The notes: generated from the letters alone by a model not told the origin. Counted from the stretch's first letter, positions 1 to 8,591 are shown. The stretch: 12,579 bases of DNA from Fibrobacteraceae bacterium (GCA_023231365.1 JALNVO010000060.1:1-12579); one strand, 5' to 3'. Numbers and translations are program-made.

Positions 1-1275
1 ATAAGGAGGTTTCGGAGGTAAAAATTGAACCGACTGCTGCTGTTTAAGGTAATACCTTATTGAAATAATCGAAAATTTTGTGTCTACCGGAGGAGTTCCC
101 ACTACTTGAAATTTTACAGCCGGAGCCGGTCGGAACTCAATCAAATCATCATTACCAGAAAAATTCCATGGACCTAATTTATCCCAAGAATAAGCATAAT
201 CAGAAGGATAAACGGAATAAGACAAAGAACTTTGAGCTGGGCTACTAAAAAGATTTATCTGATCTAAATACTCTTTCAACTCAGATACCCAAGAACGCGC
301 ACTGACACCATCCTTTATACTTGGATATTTATTATAATACGTACCGTCTATTTCATTAAAGTACCAGAAATAAACAGGGGTTCCAAGTTTTGTCACCGTC
401 TTGGTTATGATATCCAATCCATAAAAGCTCCCAACCACAGGATGTTCTCTGGAATTGTCATAAGCTAAAAGCCCCCCGGCATCCTTTATTGTGCCAAAAT
501 CCACAACGAGATTTCGATAAGGTTCTGTGTCTTCATGAATCGAAACCGCATCGGTTTTAAATGATTTTCCAATCCAACCGGGGCGAAGTCCCTCTGCACC
601 ATATAACACCTGGGTCCAATCTTTAGCGACTCGCTCATCTGGAATAACGCGGATCCGATGTCCATCATAAAACGAGGGGGCCATCTTCTCTGACCACTCA
701 GGAAGAGTCCGTCGATTGGTCGTTGGTTCTGCCGCTATCCATGAAAGACTACCCATAGACCACAACTGCACCTGAATTTCTCCATCTGAATAAAACAATA
801 TTTGACACAAATATTGAGTATAAATATCGTCTTGAAAAGAAAACGGTCCCAATTGAATTGCCGTATAATGATCTATATGATTTCCCAAATCTTCCGAAAA
901 TAATTTCCACTTAAACGAGCTAGTTAAATTGACCATGGACTTTACTGGCCTTACATAAGGCACCAGACCATCATCTAAATTAACGTTCACATTTCCTAAA
1001 GCGATTCTTCCATCAGGATAAACGGAAAGGGCCGAATAGGTTTTACCCTCATAGGTGATCACATGATCATTATCCAAAGCTATTAAAGTAGTATTGTCAG
1101 TAGTGCCAGGAACACTCCCTGACAAAACAGAGGACTCAGCATCACTCATGTCCACCCAACCGGGAAGCCCTAGGTGGACTTGTCCATCAGCATAGCGAGG
1201 CGAAGCAATGGTGCCTTCCGTTGCTGCAAAAAGCGACAACGCGAACAACAAAACTAAATAAGAAATCCTTTTCAT
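1..1275 (-). CDS. Secreted protein, 3' part outside the window; nidogen-like N-terminal beta-sandwich pattern (family not recognised)
   Basis: The frame is open for 425 codons from ATG at 1275 to the window edge with no stop, so the C-terminus is missing. The start is fixed by GGAGG five bases upstream and by a clear signal peptide (MKRISYLVLLFALSLFAATE), so the protein is exported. After it come three spaced short motifs, YADGQVHLGL, YPDGRIALGN and YSDGEIQVQL, and the segment VITYEGKTYSALSVYPDGRIAL. The pattern 'GKxYxxxxVxxDGxIxLG ... QxLFYxDGEIxxQ' resembles the nidogen-like beta-sandwich modules at the start of many bacterial surface proteins; this is pattern memory, not a search. The rest is rich in Tyr, Trp, Asp and Ser and I recognise nothing in it. 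The gene lies 10 bases behind the giant RHS-like gene, so the two are almost certainly co-transcribed. Its size and signal peptide argue against a classical cytoplasmic immunity protein. It could be a partner adhesin, an enzyme or a second surface protein. The reading frame is secure; the function is open. Confidence 0.85.
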   Translation of the reverse strand, partial: MKRISYLVLLFALSLFAATEGTIASPRYADGQVHLGLPGWVDMSDAESSVLSGSVPGTTDNTTLIALDNDHVITYEGKTYSALSVYPDGRIALGNVNVNLDDGLVPYVRPVKSMVNLTSSFKWKLFSEDLGNHIDHYTAIQLGPFSFQDDIYTQYLCQILFYSDGEIQVQLWSMGSLSWIAAEPTTNRRTLPEWSEKMAPSFYDGHRIRVIPDERVAKDWTQVLYGAEGLRPGWIGKSFKTDAVSIHEDTEPYRNLVVDFGTIKDAGGLLAYDNSREHPVVGSFYGLDIITKTVTKLGTPVYFWYFNEIDGTYYNKYPSIKDGVSARSWVSELKEYLDQINLFSSPAQSSLSYSVYPSDYAYSWDKLGPWNFSGNDDLIEFRPAPAVKFQVVGTPPVDTKFSIISIRYYLKQQQSVQFLPPKPPY

Positions 1276-1278
1276 TTT

Positions 1279-1285
1279 CTCCTCC
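1279..1285 (-). promoter_or_regulatory. Strong Shine-Dalgarno for the gene starting at 1275
   Basis: On the minus strand GGAGGAG begins immediately after the TAA stop of the giant gene (1288-1286) and lies just before ATG at 1275. The whole intergenic distance is 10 bases, which implies one transcript and efficient re-initiation. Confidence 0.8.
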
Positions 1286-4200
1286 TTACTCGACAACAGC
1301 ATCAGCCTGAATAGTTAATGTATTTGCCCATATAGAGCCCGTCCATTGGGCGCGGGTCGCTAAGCTTACCCCACCATTGGGTGCCACATAAGTGGCGGAG
1401 AAAATAGAACCGACACCGAGATAAAGAATATTCGGACTATTTGTATAGATAAATAACATCTCAGGAACACCAGCATTATACAAGTTCACCCGATCGGCAA
1501 AACTGACAGATCCTTGAACCCACAAGCGCACTGGTTCGGAAGCATTATTAAAATGAATCGAGACATCCGGTTCAACAACAAACGAATTAAAATAATAATC
1601 CCCGGGTCCAAATGTAACCGTAGATCCTGAGTAAGCATGGAAATCCTTGTAATAACCAGCCGTCATGCTGACTGTCTGATTATTGTTTACAATCTCATCG
1701 GAATCACCATACGTAATATTTACGGTGGGAATCGCAGGCAAAGACACAGAGGTTTGAGTAACAGTTCCATACGAAGCTCCCGCTTGCGTTTCGAGTGAAC
1801 CCGCCAACGTAATTTTTCCAACGCTCGCATAGCTCCGAAGATTCACATTCCCGGAAGAAACAATGTCACCGGAAACGGACGAATTAGCACCCGCTTCAAC
1901 AAAAGATCCTCCATAAGAACCTCCCGATATACGGGCTCTATCGGCAAGAATCAAATCACCTGCCGAGAACAATCTATAAGCAGATAAGTTCTTAAATCCA
2001 GATGGAATGGCTCCGTCATCGCCTTCTCCAGGAGCGTTTCCTCCTCCGGTCAAAGTATCGGCTCCACCCCGAGAAGGATCATCACCGTCTTCAATAATAA
2101 TTACTTTCGTATTGCCAAGGCTATCAGACAAAGTAACACGGCAGGAATCCGATGGATTCAACTCCAGACATTTACTTTGATAATAAATACTATCTCCAAC
2201 AATGAGATGCCAACCTGTCGTGAATTGGATACAGATAACGCGAATGGAGTCACTTCCATAACTCACATAGACAGCCGTATCCCTTCTCACCACCGTTGTA
2301 TCATAGGTTATCGTCGAATCTGACGTCATTGTTGAATCATACGTTATCGTTGAATCCGATTTTTCATTTACAACCGTTAGGTAACTATCGCTATACACAT
2401 CCTCTTCTGCATCCGGTAAATAAGCACGGTTCAGAATAAATGTGTAATAAAGCACAGATCCATTTTTTCCAGTAATCTTTACCTTGATATCATTCAAACC
2501 TTCAGAAAGAGGTACCGCCATGGAAGGAACTGAAGTTCCTGTGAAATTCGCGTTTACACCCGAAAGATATCTGGTAGCTTCCGAAGACGATGGCGATATA
2601 ATCCAACTCGAAATCAAAGAATCATTATTCTCTATCTGAAGTGCAATGACATCATTGAGTGTCTTTGGAACAGGTGAAAAAAGCAAAGCATTTTCAGTAG
2701 CGAGCACTTTAGCGGAATAATTCAGTATGTATTGACGGAATTCAGATACTAAAGTTGTATTTCCTCCAGAAAGTCCGATAGACGACAAAGTCAAATCATA
2801 ATCATTAGCACTCACATACTTCATCGGCACAATATGATTGCGACGCTTGGTATTCTTTGAATTTTTAGATTCTCTGAAAACAACCGCAGGAGTTCCGTTT
2901 TTCCCTATGGCGAGATCCGATTCGGCCAAACCCTGAGCGGCACTCGCAAAAGCCGGATTCCCGACAGATAACCAGCGATTTCCTGAATAACGGACAACTG
3001 ATAAACGATCATTATTATTTGAATTGGCAAAGGATATATAAGGGATACCATTTTTAACTACAAAATCAAAAGGATCGGAATCATCCAGATAGGCAACGAT
3101 TCTTTGTTCCTCGGCTAATGAAGTGGAGAATACCGATTGTTTCACGGAAGTGTCGAGCAACGGTTCAAATTTTAAAATCTTTTGATTCAAACCGTCTTCC
3201 ATGGAATTTGTATAAACACCTTTAAATACGCTTAAAGCCGTCCTATCCATGAGACTGTCATTGTCTAGATTCTGTACAATTGCCAAATACAAATTCACTC
3301 CGTCACTTGCAAGTTTAACCCGGCGCGCTCTCATTATAGGAACGGAATCTAAAGCAAGAATATCACCCAAATAATTGGGAAGCATTTCAGTACTCCCTGA
3401 ATCCTGAATGAGCGTAGGACCCGCCCATATCTCCCTTCCGACTTTAGATTCATCAGACTCAAACAGACGTTTAACGATAACGAATTTCGGCATCGCAACA
3501 CTCGAATCATCTATAAAATTTCGCATACTCAGCAAAGAACCGATATAAGCCACATAAAGATGATTATCCGGACCTAGGACTATATCGGCATCGGTAACGC
3601 TTGAATCACTAACGCCTCCATCTTTCAATAATGGCGGCGTGGAATCATTTTCAAAGACAGGCAAACTACCCGCAAGTTCCCATTTTGCTTGTGTCGAATT
3701 ATAACGAACAGCCACAAGAGAAGACACAGAATGACTTGTTGTATCCGTTCCAAATGAAGTATCCATTCGTTCATACAAAACATAGGGAACGCCCTTGGAA
3801 TCTAATGCCAAACGATAAAAGCGTCCCCAACCGGAATCTGCTACAGGCCCCAGAGAAGACCAGGTAGAAGAAAAACCGGAATAAACAAGTGCATTTTCAT
3901 TTGTATTCTCCTCTACAATTGGAAAATCAGGAACACTCAAGATGTATCGGGAACTGCCAGAAGCCGCTGTAGCCAAAAATTCAAAATCACCGAGGGCAAT
4001 ATTGGACTCGGTCCAACCATTTCCATTAAATGCGGCCGTTTGTAAAGAATCGTTTCCCATATAAATAATTTGAGTCGAATCATTATCCCCTATATAACGA
4101 GGCATAACCCCTTTGTTAAGGGGAGCCCCATAATCGACCCAGCCCGTATTTGATTTTTGAATATAGAACGTATATACAGATGACTGGAATGGCGCTACAT

Positions 4201-7200
4201 CAATATTCAAAACCCATGATGATACATTCTCAGTGGATTTCGACACGCCTTCTAGCTCGGTACAACAAGATGTATACCAGGAAGTGTCGACAGATCCCGC
4301 CGGATATAATTGATAACGGATTTGGTCCCCTTGCTGCGTTGGTTTCCAATTAATCAAAAGTTCACTTTCAGTTCCGGACAATGTATAATACTGCGTTCCT
4401 CCCGCAGAAGGGATAGGAACCGTTTTTCCATTAATAGAAAGAGCTCCAAGGGTTCCTTTTCCAGAAGAATTTTCGCGGCAATCGCTTTTAAAGTAGGTCT
4501 TCCGAGAAGCCAAGAAGACATTCCCCGATTCATCTTCTACATAGCTTTCCAACGGTCTTCCTATTTCATCAAGAGTCGTATATTTTCCCACACCGCGATC
4601 ATCTACCTGAACAACAGGCACTCCCCATTGACGGTCCCAAAACGACACTGTTGAAGAAGCATCCGAAGGCAAGAAGCGAATATCTTGTAAACGCGCTTCA
4701 GTACCTATCGGCATAGCAAGAGTCAATACAAGAGATCCTTCACTGACAACGCCTTCCCATTCCACATATTTCCATTTTCCGGCATCGGCACCAGGTATGG
4801 TCCAAGAATTTATCTGTGTACCATTGAGTGCAAATAAAATATTTCTATCTACAGCATCCACAATTTGAACCCAGGCAGAAAAACGGTAAGAGCCCCCCTT
4901 GCTAGAGGTTAATGTCCCGGTTAAGGTTTTGGAAGGCGAAATACGAATGGCTGTTTTTGAAAAACGACCATAGTCAATTCCGATCCCTTTTGTAGCGTTT
5001 CCACTTAAATTCACTGTTTCACAAGCATCTGAGTTCCAATTGCTTACATTGCAAGTTTCTCCAGATAACAAAAGGGATTCTCCAATGCCCGCATTAATAA
5101 CACTGCCCAGTAAAAAGCCGTCTGCTTTATTTTCGTAAATCAGAGAGGACTTTCTTCCCAATCGATCAATAGATTCAACAGCTCTACCCCATGCATATTT
5201 TGTATAAGATGTATTTCTCTTCCACGTTGATGCTTGAGAACCGGAACTCCAGTCAAAGGAGAATAAAGATCCTAAAGTAGGCATATTTTGAGGCTGAAAA
5301 CTCCAAACATCTAAAATATTAGCCTTCGATGCGACCGAAGTATAACCAAAGCGAGACGCCTCGGCATCTACTAAAGTGCCTCCCTGGCATTGAGGGATGC
5401 ATGTGTAATAAGCCGCTTCTTCCTTTAAACGATTGGCAGAATGCATAAAATCATATACACCAGCAGCATAGACGATCCGTTTTTCATTCCCTTTAAGAAT
5501 ATTTTTCCCAACTTTATACTTTATACTCGAGGGCATGCCATTTAAATCGTCCTGATATTGCGTTTCAGTGGTCGATATAACACCTTTAATCACGCTTTCT
5601 GTTTTGGCTACTCGATCTTGATAAATGAACAAAGGCCAGGAGGGATTGCGATATCTCTCAAATGTGATTGTATTACTTTTTTCGACCACGCCATCGGCAT
5701 TTAACATTTCTTCTTTACAAACCTGCCCCATGCCTAATCCAAAATCGGCATTATTTGCGGGACAAAGCGTTTTCTTCAAACGCCCCCCACTTTCAGGCAA
5801 TGTGATAGAATACTGTTGAATTAGCGGAGTATTATTTATATAGTCTAAATCTATCTGAACTTTTTCCTGAGTATCCGCAAAGTTATAATCATAGCCATAT
5901 TCGATAATTTTATCAGCAACGGGATCGTAGATTTTCTTCCCCGTAACTAAATGAACGCCCATATCGCCAGTAAAAGAGTCCTCTTTTTTGTAGTAAATTG
6001 CAGTTTCCCCATTGCTCTCAACAGCAAAAAAGTCACCGCCTAAAGATTTTGAATCACTATTCCAAACAAAAGGATCTCCCAAATTTTCTTCTTTCCATTC
6101 CAATCCATTCCAAACAAAAGCTTTATTGGATTTCTTTTCTGCATACCAGTTTTCACCAGTCATTACACTCGTTTTTTCGTTAGTTCCGTCTAAATTCTTG
6201 GCTCCACTCCGACTCCATTCCCCATCCCTTCGCTCAAATCGCTCCACTAAAGCGCCATGATAGGTAGAACTCCAAACAGTAATATCTTTACAACGTTTGC
6301 GGACTTTCCAACGCCTGAATACAGGGTAACAGACAGTTACCTGAGTTCTATCTACCTTGGGTTCTCTAGCAATAAAAAAATCACGTCCAGTCTCACCTGT
6401 CCATTCGGCCTCAAACCAAAAATCAAGATCATCATGACTAACTAAATTTTTGTTTTTATAGGGTGTTTTCCAATCTTCTCCATTCCAATCGAATAATGAC
6501 AGATCATCTTTATCATTATGGCGTACCGCAAAGTAGTTATCGCCATAGGCTTGAACAGTCGGCACTCCTTGGACACCATGCAAATCTTTTTCTAGTTTCC
6601 TGTCCCAACTTTTACCATTCCAATGCCATGCCCGAACAATACTGCCATAGAGACCAGCGCTTTCCGTAGCACCAAAGAGATAACCATCACCCCAAAAATA
6701 AGTATTATCATCATCTAAATGGCTAGAATAATAAGTGTTCGCTAAGGTATCGGCAGAATGATCAAACGTAAAGATCGTTAGTCGACCATTGTTTCCATAA
6801 TTCGGCCCTAAATAGAAAAGCGCCAAATGATTCTGAGTAACGCTTAAACGTAAATATTGACAATCTAAATAACCATTCTCACCTTCGAAAGCATCTACTT
6901 CGTATTTCTTTCCCCAACGAGACCAAGGAATAGTCAATAAAATGTTGTCTCCAGAAAGCCTTGCTTTCGCAATATAATCAGGTCCCACAGCGACAACAGT
7001 TCTAGAGCCTGAATCGTTGATCGAATCTTGAACCACCCAATTTTTCCCATTCCAAACGATAGGATACATAGTATCGCCATTGTTATATGCAAACCAACCG
7101 TTGTCCCCGATTAAAAAGGATCCATCACTATTATAGGGCACATTAGCCACTTGGTTTATAAGTGTCCACCCGCCATTCTGCCAAGCATAAACAAGAATTC

Positions 7201-8554
7201 CTTTTTTAGTATTATTGAGGCCTACTAAGTAGGGCGTTCCATTATCCAGATAGCCCAAAGCGACCTTAGTTAAATCGATTGTCTGAGAATGTAAGGAATT
7301 TCTCGTACTAACAACAGAACGATAATCGTATGTATACTCAACTCGGCCGCAATTCGGCCCCTGAATTTCATATAATGCGCCTAAAGGATATTTTTTATCG
7401 AACGCAGCTTTATTTACATCCGTGTAATAACTGTAATCTTCACGGTCTGTTTCTATGCCCAATTTATTGGAATGGATAACAGATACCAAAAGACGCTTAA
7501 CGTAGCCATCCAAAACCTTTCCACTAGGCTTAACTGCTAAAGGCTTATAACAGAAATCAATTTGTCCATTATTGGTTCCATCAATTCCCTTTATTTTTAT
7601 TGCAGAAAGATACATCCGCTCCATCGGATCAATGAATGCATCCGGAACCGTCTCATCTATGGTTTCCACATTCCCTGTAGCATCCCAATATTCACCATCA
7701 AAATCGTCAGTGCCCTTATCAGCAAGAACAAATTCAATGGAGGACCCCATTGAAGATTTGACAAACTGTAAATAACACTCCTTTGTATACTGGTATGCAC
7801 TAGTCCAACTTTTAATTTTCAGTCCTTCATATTCTTGCTTATATTCATATTTTAACCAGTTTCCATCCAAGTCTTCTTGTTTTGCCAAATTCCAAGCGGT
7901 TGGATAAAGGGCAGGATTTCCACCCCACGCTTTGCCCACTAAGCCATATGTTTCCGGCCACGCCAGAACATGTTGAGTTGCATTGCGTTTTGGATTTTTA
8001 GGATCATCTTCATAATCGCCATACCAATATTTTAACCCGGAATCATCGATAATAAGCCAACCCACTACTATCTCGTATTCTTTATTATTCCATGTCGCTT
8101 TCTTTGTAATTCGTTGCACCTTCCAATATGGCAAGTTTTCGATCCACCAGCGGGAGCCATCGTTAATAATTTTATAGCGTGTGCCTTCCGCTGAAAGCAA
8201 AGAATAGGAATCATCCGCCAAATTCATGGAGCCATTGTGATCGCAAATAATCTTTGCTCGTCCTAGAGCCCATCCCAAACCGACCCAGCCTGAAGAAGCC
8301 AAGTCATTTCTATTCTGGACTGTTTTGAAAACATTGCCAGAATAGCTTAAATTGAAAGAAGCCGAAATAGCACCAGATGTAATAGAGACAAGCGGCTTAT
8401 TAAAAGCCACCGTTCCGGACATCGGATTGATTCCCCCTTCCGGGGACATGTATTTATTGAAGGCGCTTCCCGTTTCCGCGGACTGCGAATGGGCAAAGGA
8501 AAAGACGCAGAGGGATAATCCGACCGTTAATCTAAAGAATCTATTCAATAACAC
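1286..8554 (-). CDS. Giant secreted RHS/SpvB-like multidomain surface protein (about 2,422 aa)
   Basis: This is one uninterrupted frame ending in TAA at 1286. I chose GTG at 8554 because GGAG lies six bases upstream and the signal peptide then starts well (LLNRFFRLTVGLSLCVFSFA); an in-frame GTG at 8575 would add seven residues. Residues about 30-430 match the N-terminal part of RHS/SpvB-like secreted proteins: GWVGLGWALG (8290-8261), LAKQEDLDGNWLKYEY and GPNCGRVEYTYDY. Residues about 432-862 form a propeller-like block with five WNGxxW-type motifs. Residues about 1114-1147 and 1295-1335 hold the only RHS/YD-like segments (WGRAVESIDRLGR; DDRGVGKYTTLDEIGR). Between them is a carbohydrate-binding-like sandwich (about 1185-1299), and after them an Fn3-like stretch (about 1359-1472). 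Residues about 1482-1909 are a second propeller of the 'PYVAY' type, about 1917-2044 a cadherin-like sandwich, about 2066-2090 a 12-residue tandem repeat, and about 2189-2422 a beta-solenoid. The classical YD shell, the aspartyl-protease-like DPxGL end and a toxin tip are absent. It is probably a surface adhesin or scaffold. The AT-rich composition contrasts with the upstream secretion genes. Confidence 0.85.
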   Translation of the reverse strand: MLLNRFFRLTVGLSLCVFSFAHSQSAETGSAFNKYMSPEGGINPMSGTVAFNKPLVSITSGAISASFNLSYSGNVFKTVQNRNDLASSGWVGLGWALGRAKIICDHNGSMNLADDSYSLLSAEGTRYKIINDGSRWWIENLPYWKVQRITKKATWNNKEYEIVVGWLIIDDSGLKYWYGDYEDDPKNPKRNATQHVLAWPETYGLVGKAWGGNPALYPTAWNLAKQEDLDGNWLKYEYKQEYEGLKIKSWTSAYQYTKECYLQFVKSSMGSSIEFVLADKGTDDFDGEYWDATGNVETIDETVPDAFIDPMERMYLSAIKIKGIDGTNNGQIDFCYKPLAVKPSGKVLDGYVKRLLVSVIHSNKLGIETDREDYSYYTDVNKAAFDKKYPLGALYEIQGPNCGRVEYTYDYRSVVSTRNSLHSQTIDLTKVALGYLDNGTPYLVGLNNTKKGILVYAWQNGGWTLINQVANVPYNSDGSFLIGDNGWFAYNNGDTMYPIVWNGKNWVVQDSINDSGSRTVVAVGPDYIAKARLSGDNILLTIPWSRWGKKYEVDAFEGENGYLDCQYLRLSVTQNHLALFYLGPNYGNNGRLTIFTFDHSADTLANTYYSSHLDDDNTYFWGDGYLFGATESAGLYGSIVRAWHWNGKSWDRKLEKDLHGVQGVPTVQAYGDNYFAVRHNDKDDLSLFDWNGEDWKTPYKNKNLVSHDDLDFWFEAEWTGETGRDFFIAREPKVDRTQVTVCYPVFRRWKVRKRCKDITVWSSTYHGALVERFERRDGEWSRSGAKNLDGTNEKTSVMTGENWYAEKKSNKAFVWNGLEWKEENLGDPFVWNSDSKSLGGDFFAVESNGETAIYYKKEDSFTGDMGVHLVTGKKIYDPVADKIIEYGYDYNFADTQEKVQIDLDYINNTPLIQQYSITLPESGGRLKKTLCPANNADFGLGMGQVCKEEMLNADGVVEKSNTITFERYRNPSWPLFIYQDRVAKTESVIKGVISTTETQYQDDLNGMPSSIKYKVGKNILKGNEKRIVYAAGVYDFMHSANRLKEEAAYYTCIPQCQGGTLVDAEASRFGYTSVASKANILDVWSFQPQNMPTLGSLFSFDWSSGSQASTWKRNTSYTKYAWGRAVESIDRLGRKSSLIYENKADGFLLGSVINAGIGESLLLSGETCNVSNWNSDACETVNLSGNATKGIGIDYGRFSKTAIRISPSKTLTGTLTSSKGGSYRFSAWVQIVDAVDRNILFALNGTQINSWTIPGADAGKWKYVEWEGVVSEGSLVLTLAMPIGTEARLQDIRFLPSDASSTVSFWDRQWGVPVVQVDDRGVGKYTTLDEIGRPLESYVEDESGNVFLASRKTYFKSDCRENSSGKGTLGALSINGKTVPIPSAGGTQYYTLSGTESELLINWKPTQQGDQIRYQLYPAGSVDTSWYTSCCTELEGVSKSTENVSSWVLNIDVAPFQSSVYTFYIQKSNTGWVDYGAPLNKGVMPRYIGDNDSTQIIYMGNDSLQTAAFNGNGWTESNIALGDFEFLATAASGSSRYILSVPDFPIVEENTNENALVYSGFSSTWSSLGPVADSGWGRFYRLALDSKGVPYVLYERMDTSFGTDTTSHSVSSLVAVRYNSTQAKWELAGSLPVFENDSTPPLLKDGGVSDSSVTDADIVLGPDNHLYVAYIGSLLSMRNFIDDSSVAMPKFVIVKRLFESDESKVGREIWAGPTLIQDSGSTEMLPNYLGDILALDSVPIMRARRVKLASDGVNLYLAIVQNLDNDSLMDRTALSVFKGVYTNSMEDGLNQKILKFEPLLDTSVKQSVFSTSLAEEQRIVAYLDDSDPFDFVVKNGIPYISFANSNNNDRLSVVRYSGNRWLSVGNPAFASAAQGLAESDLAIGKNGTPAVVFRESKNSKNTKRRNHIVPMKYVSANDYDLTLSSIGLSGGNTTLVSEFRQYILNYSAKVLATENALLFSPVPKTLNDVIALQIENNDSLISSWIISPSSSEATRYLSGVNANFTGTSVPSMAVPLSEGLNDIKVKITGKNGSVLYYTFILNRAYLPDAEEDVYSDSYLTVVNEKSDSTITYDSTMTSDSTITYDTTVVRRDTAVYVSYGSDSIRVICIQFTTGWHLIVGDSIYYQSKCLELNPSDSCRVTLSDSLGNTKVIIIEDGDDPSRGGADTLTGGGNAPGEGDDGAIPSGFKNLSAYRLFSAGDLILADRARISGGSYGGSFVEAGANSSVSGDIVSSGNVNLRSYASVGKITLAGSLETQAGASYGTVTQTSVSLPAIPTVNITYGDSDEIVNNNQTVSMTAGYYKDFHAYSGSTVTFGPGDYYFNSFVVEPDVSIHFNNASEPVRLWVQGSVSFADRVNLYNAGVPEMLFIYTNSPNILYLGVGSIFSATYVAPNGGVSLATRAQWTGSIWANTLTIQADAVVE
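1289..1990 (-). other. C-terminal beta-solenoid-like domain of the giant protein
   Basis: The last 230 or so residues alternate small and hydrophobic residues with G, S, N and D turns (for example AGDLILADRARISGGSYGG, then SGDIVSSGNVNLRSYASVG), as in bactofilin-like or right-handed solenoids. They end with a GPGDYYF ... VAPNGGVSL ... TGSIWANTLTI pattern. I recall a similar ending in domains attached to PilX-like adhesins (DUF7305-like), but this needs a profile search. The chain stops right after it, with no recognisable sorting signal or toxin. Confidence 0.5.
2288..2359 (-). repeat. 36-bp tandem repeat, two copies, encoding a 12-residue Ser/Thr/Asp linker
   Basis: Two adjacent in-frame units encode SDSTITYDSTMT and SDSTITYDTTVV. 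A 23-base core (2301-2323 and 2337-2359) is identical at 20 of 23 positions. It lies in the linker between the cadherin-like domain and the C-terminal solenoid and looks like a recently duplicated, flexible, surface-exposed spacer. Confidence 0.75.
2420..2805 (-). other. Cadherin-like beta-sandwich domain of the giant protein
   Basis: The segment begins YDLTLSSIGLSGG and ends PLSEGLNDIKVKITGKNG followed by YYTFILNRAY. The closing pattern 'L-x-x-G-x-N-x-I-x-V-x-x-T-x-x-x-G ... Y-T-(F/I)-x-(L/V)-x-R' is characteristic of the cadherin-like beta-sandwich family of bacterial surface proteins (PF12733 type). It is an extracellular spacer or adhesion module. Confidence 0.55.
2830..4110 (-). other. 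Second beta-propeller-like region, 'PYVAY' repeat type
   Basis: Recurring strands such as LALDSKGVPYVLYERM, IVLGPDNHLYVAYIG, FVVKNGIPYISFAN and LAIGKNGTPAVVF alternate with closing strands such as VRYNSTQAKWELAGSL and VRYSGNRWLSVGNPAF. This is the familiar 'DGTPYVAYSD ... VxxYxGxxWxxVG' repeat of secreted bacterial propellers. At least four blades are visible by eye. Several blades carry long insertions, so the blade count is uncertain. Confidence 0.55.
4520..5215 (-). other. Degenerate YD/RHS-type segments flanking a carbohydrate-binding-like sandwich
   Basis: Two segments resemble RHS repeats: KYAWGRAVESIDRLGRKSS near 5140-5200 and DDRGVGKYTTLDEIGRPLES near 4540-4605. Between them (about 4660-5000) is a stretch with ISPSKTLTGTL, GGSYRFSAWVQI, NGTQINSWTIPG and KWKYVEWEGVV. 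It resembles the jelly-roll sandwich often inserted in RHS proteins. These are the only YD-like units in the protein, far fewer than in a typical RHS shell. Confidence 0.5.
5970..7260 (-). other. First beta-propeller-like region with WNGxxW motifs
   Basis: WNGxxW-type motifs lie at 7183-7166 (WQNGGW), 7054-7037 (WNGKNW), 6622-6605 (WNGKSW), 6487-6470 (WNGEDW) and 6112-6095 (WNGLEW). Their starts are 43, 144, 45 and 125 codons apart, which fits one blade of roughly 42-48 residues with gaps of three blades. A second motif recurs between them: GDNGWFAYNN, GDGYLFGATES, GDNYFAVRHND, GENWYAEKKSN, GGDFFAVESNG. Both motifs together support about seven to nine blades. I do not recognise the exact family. 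Confidence 0.5.
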
Positions 8555-8591
8555 ATCGCTCTCCACTGGAAACACGGTTAGTGAGTTTTCA

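Noticed and set aside
1..1275. Immunity protein for an RHS toxin
   Set aside because: The product has a signal peptide and at least 425 residues, and the upstream RHS-like protein has no visible toxin domain.
6012..6260. Short plus-strand frames opposite the giant gene, including this one
   Set aside because: All are under 120 codons, antisense to an intact frame, lack a convincing start context and show low-complexity Ser/Phe/Lys-rich composition.
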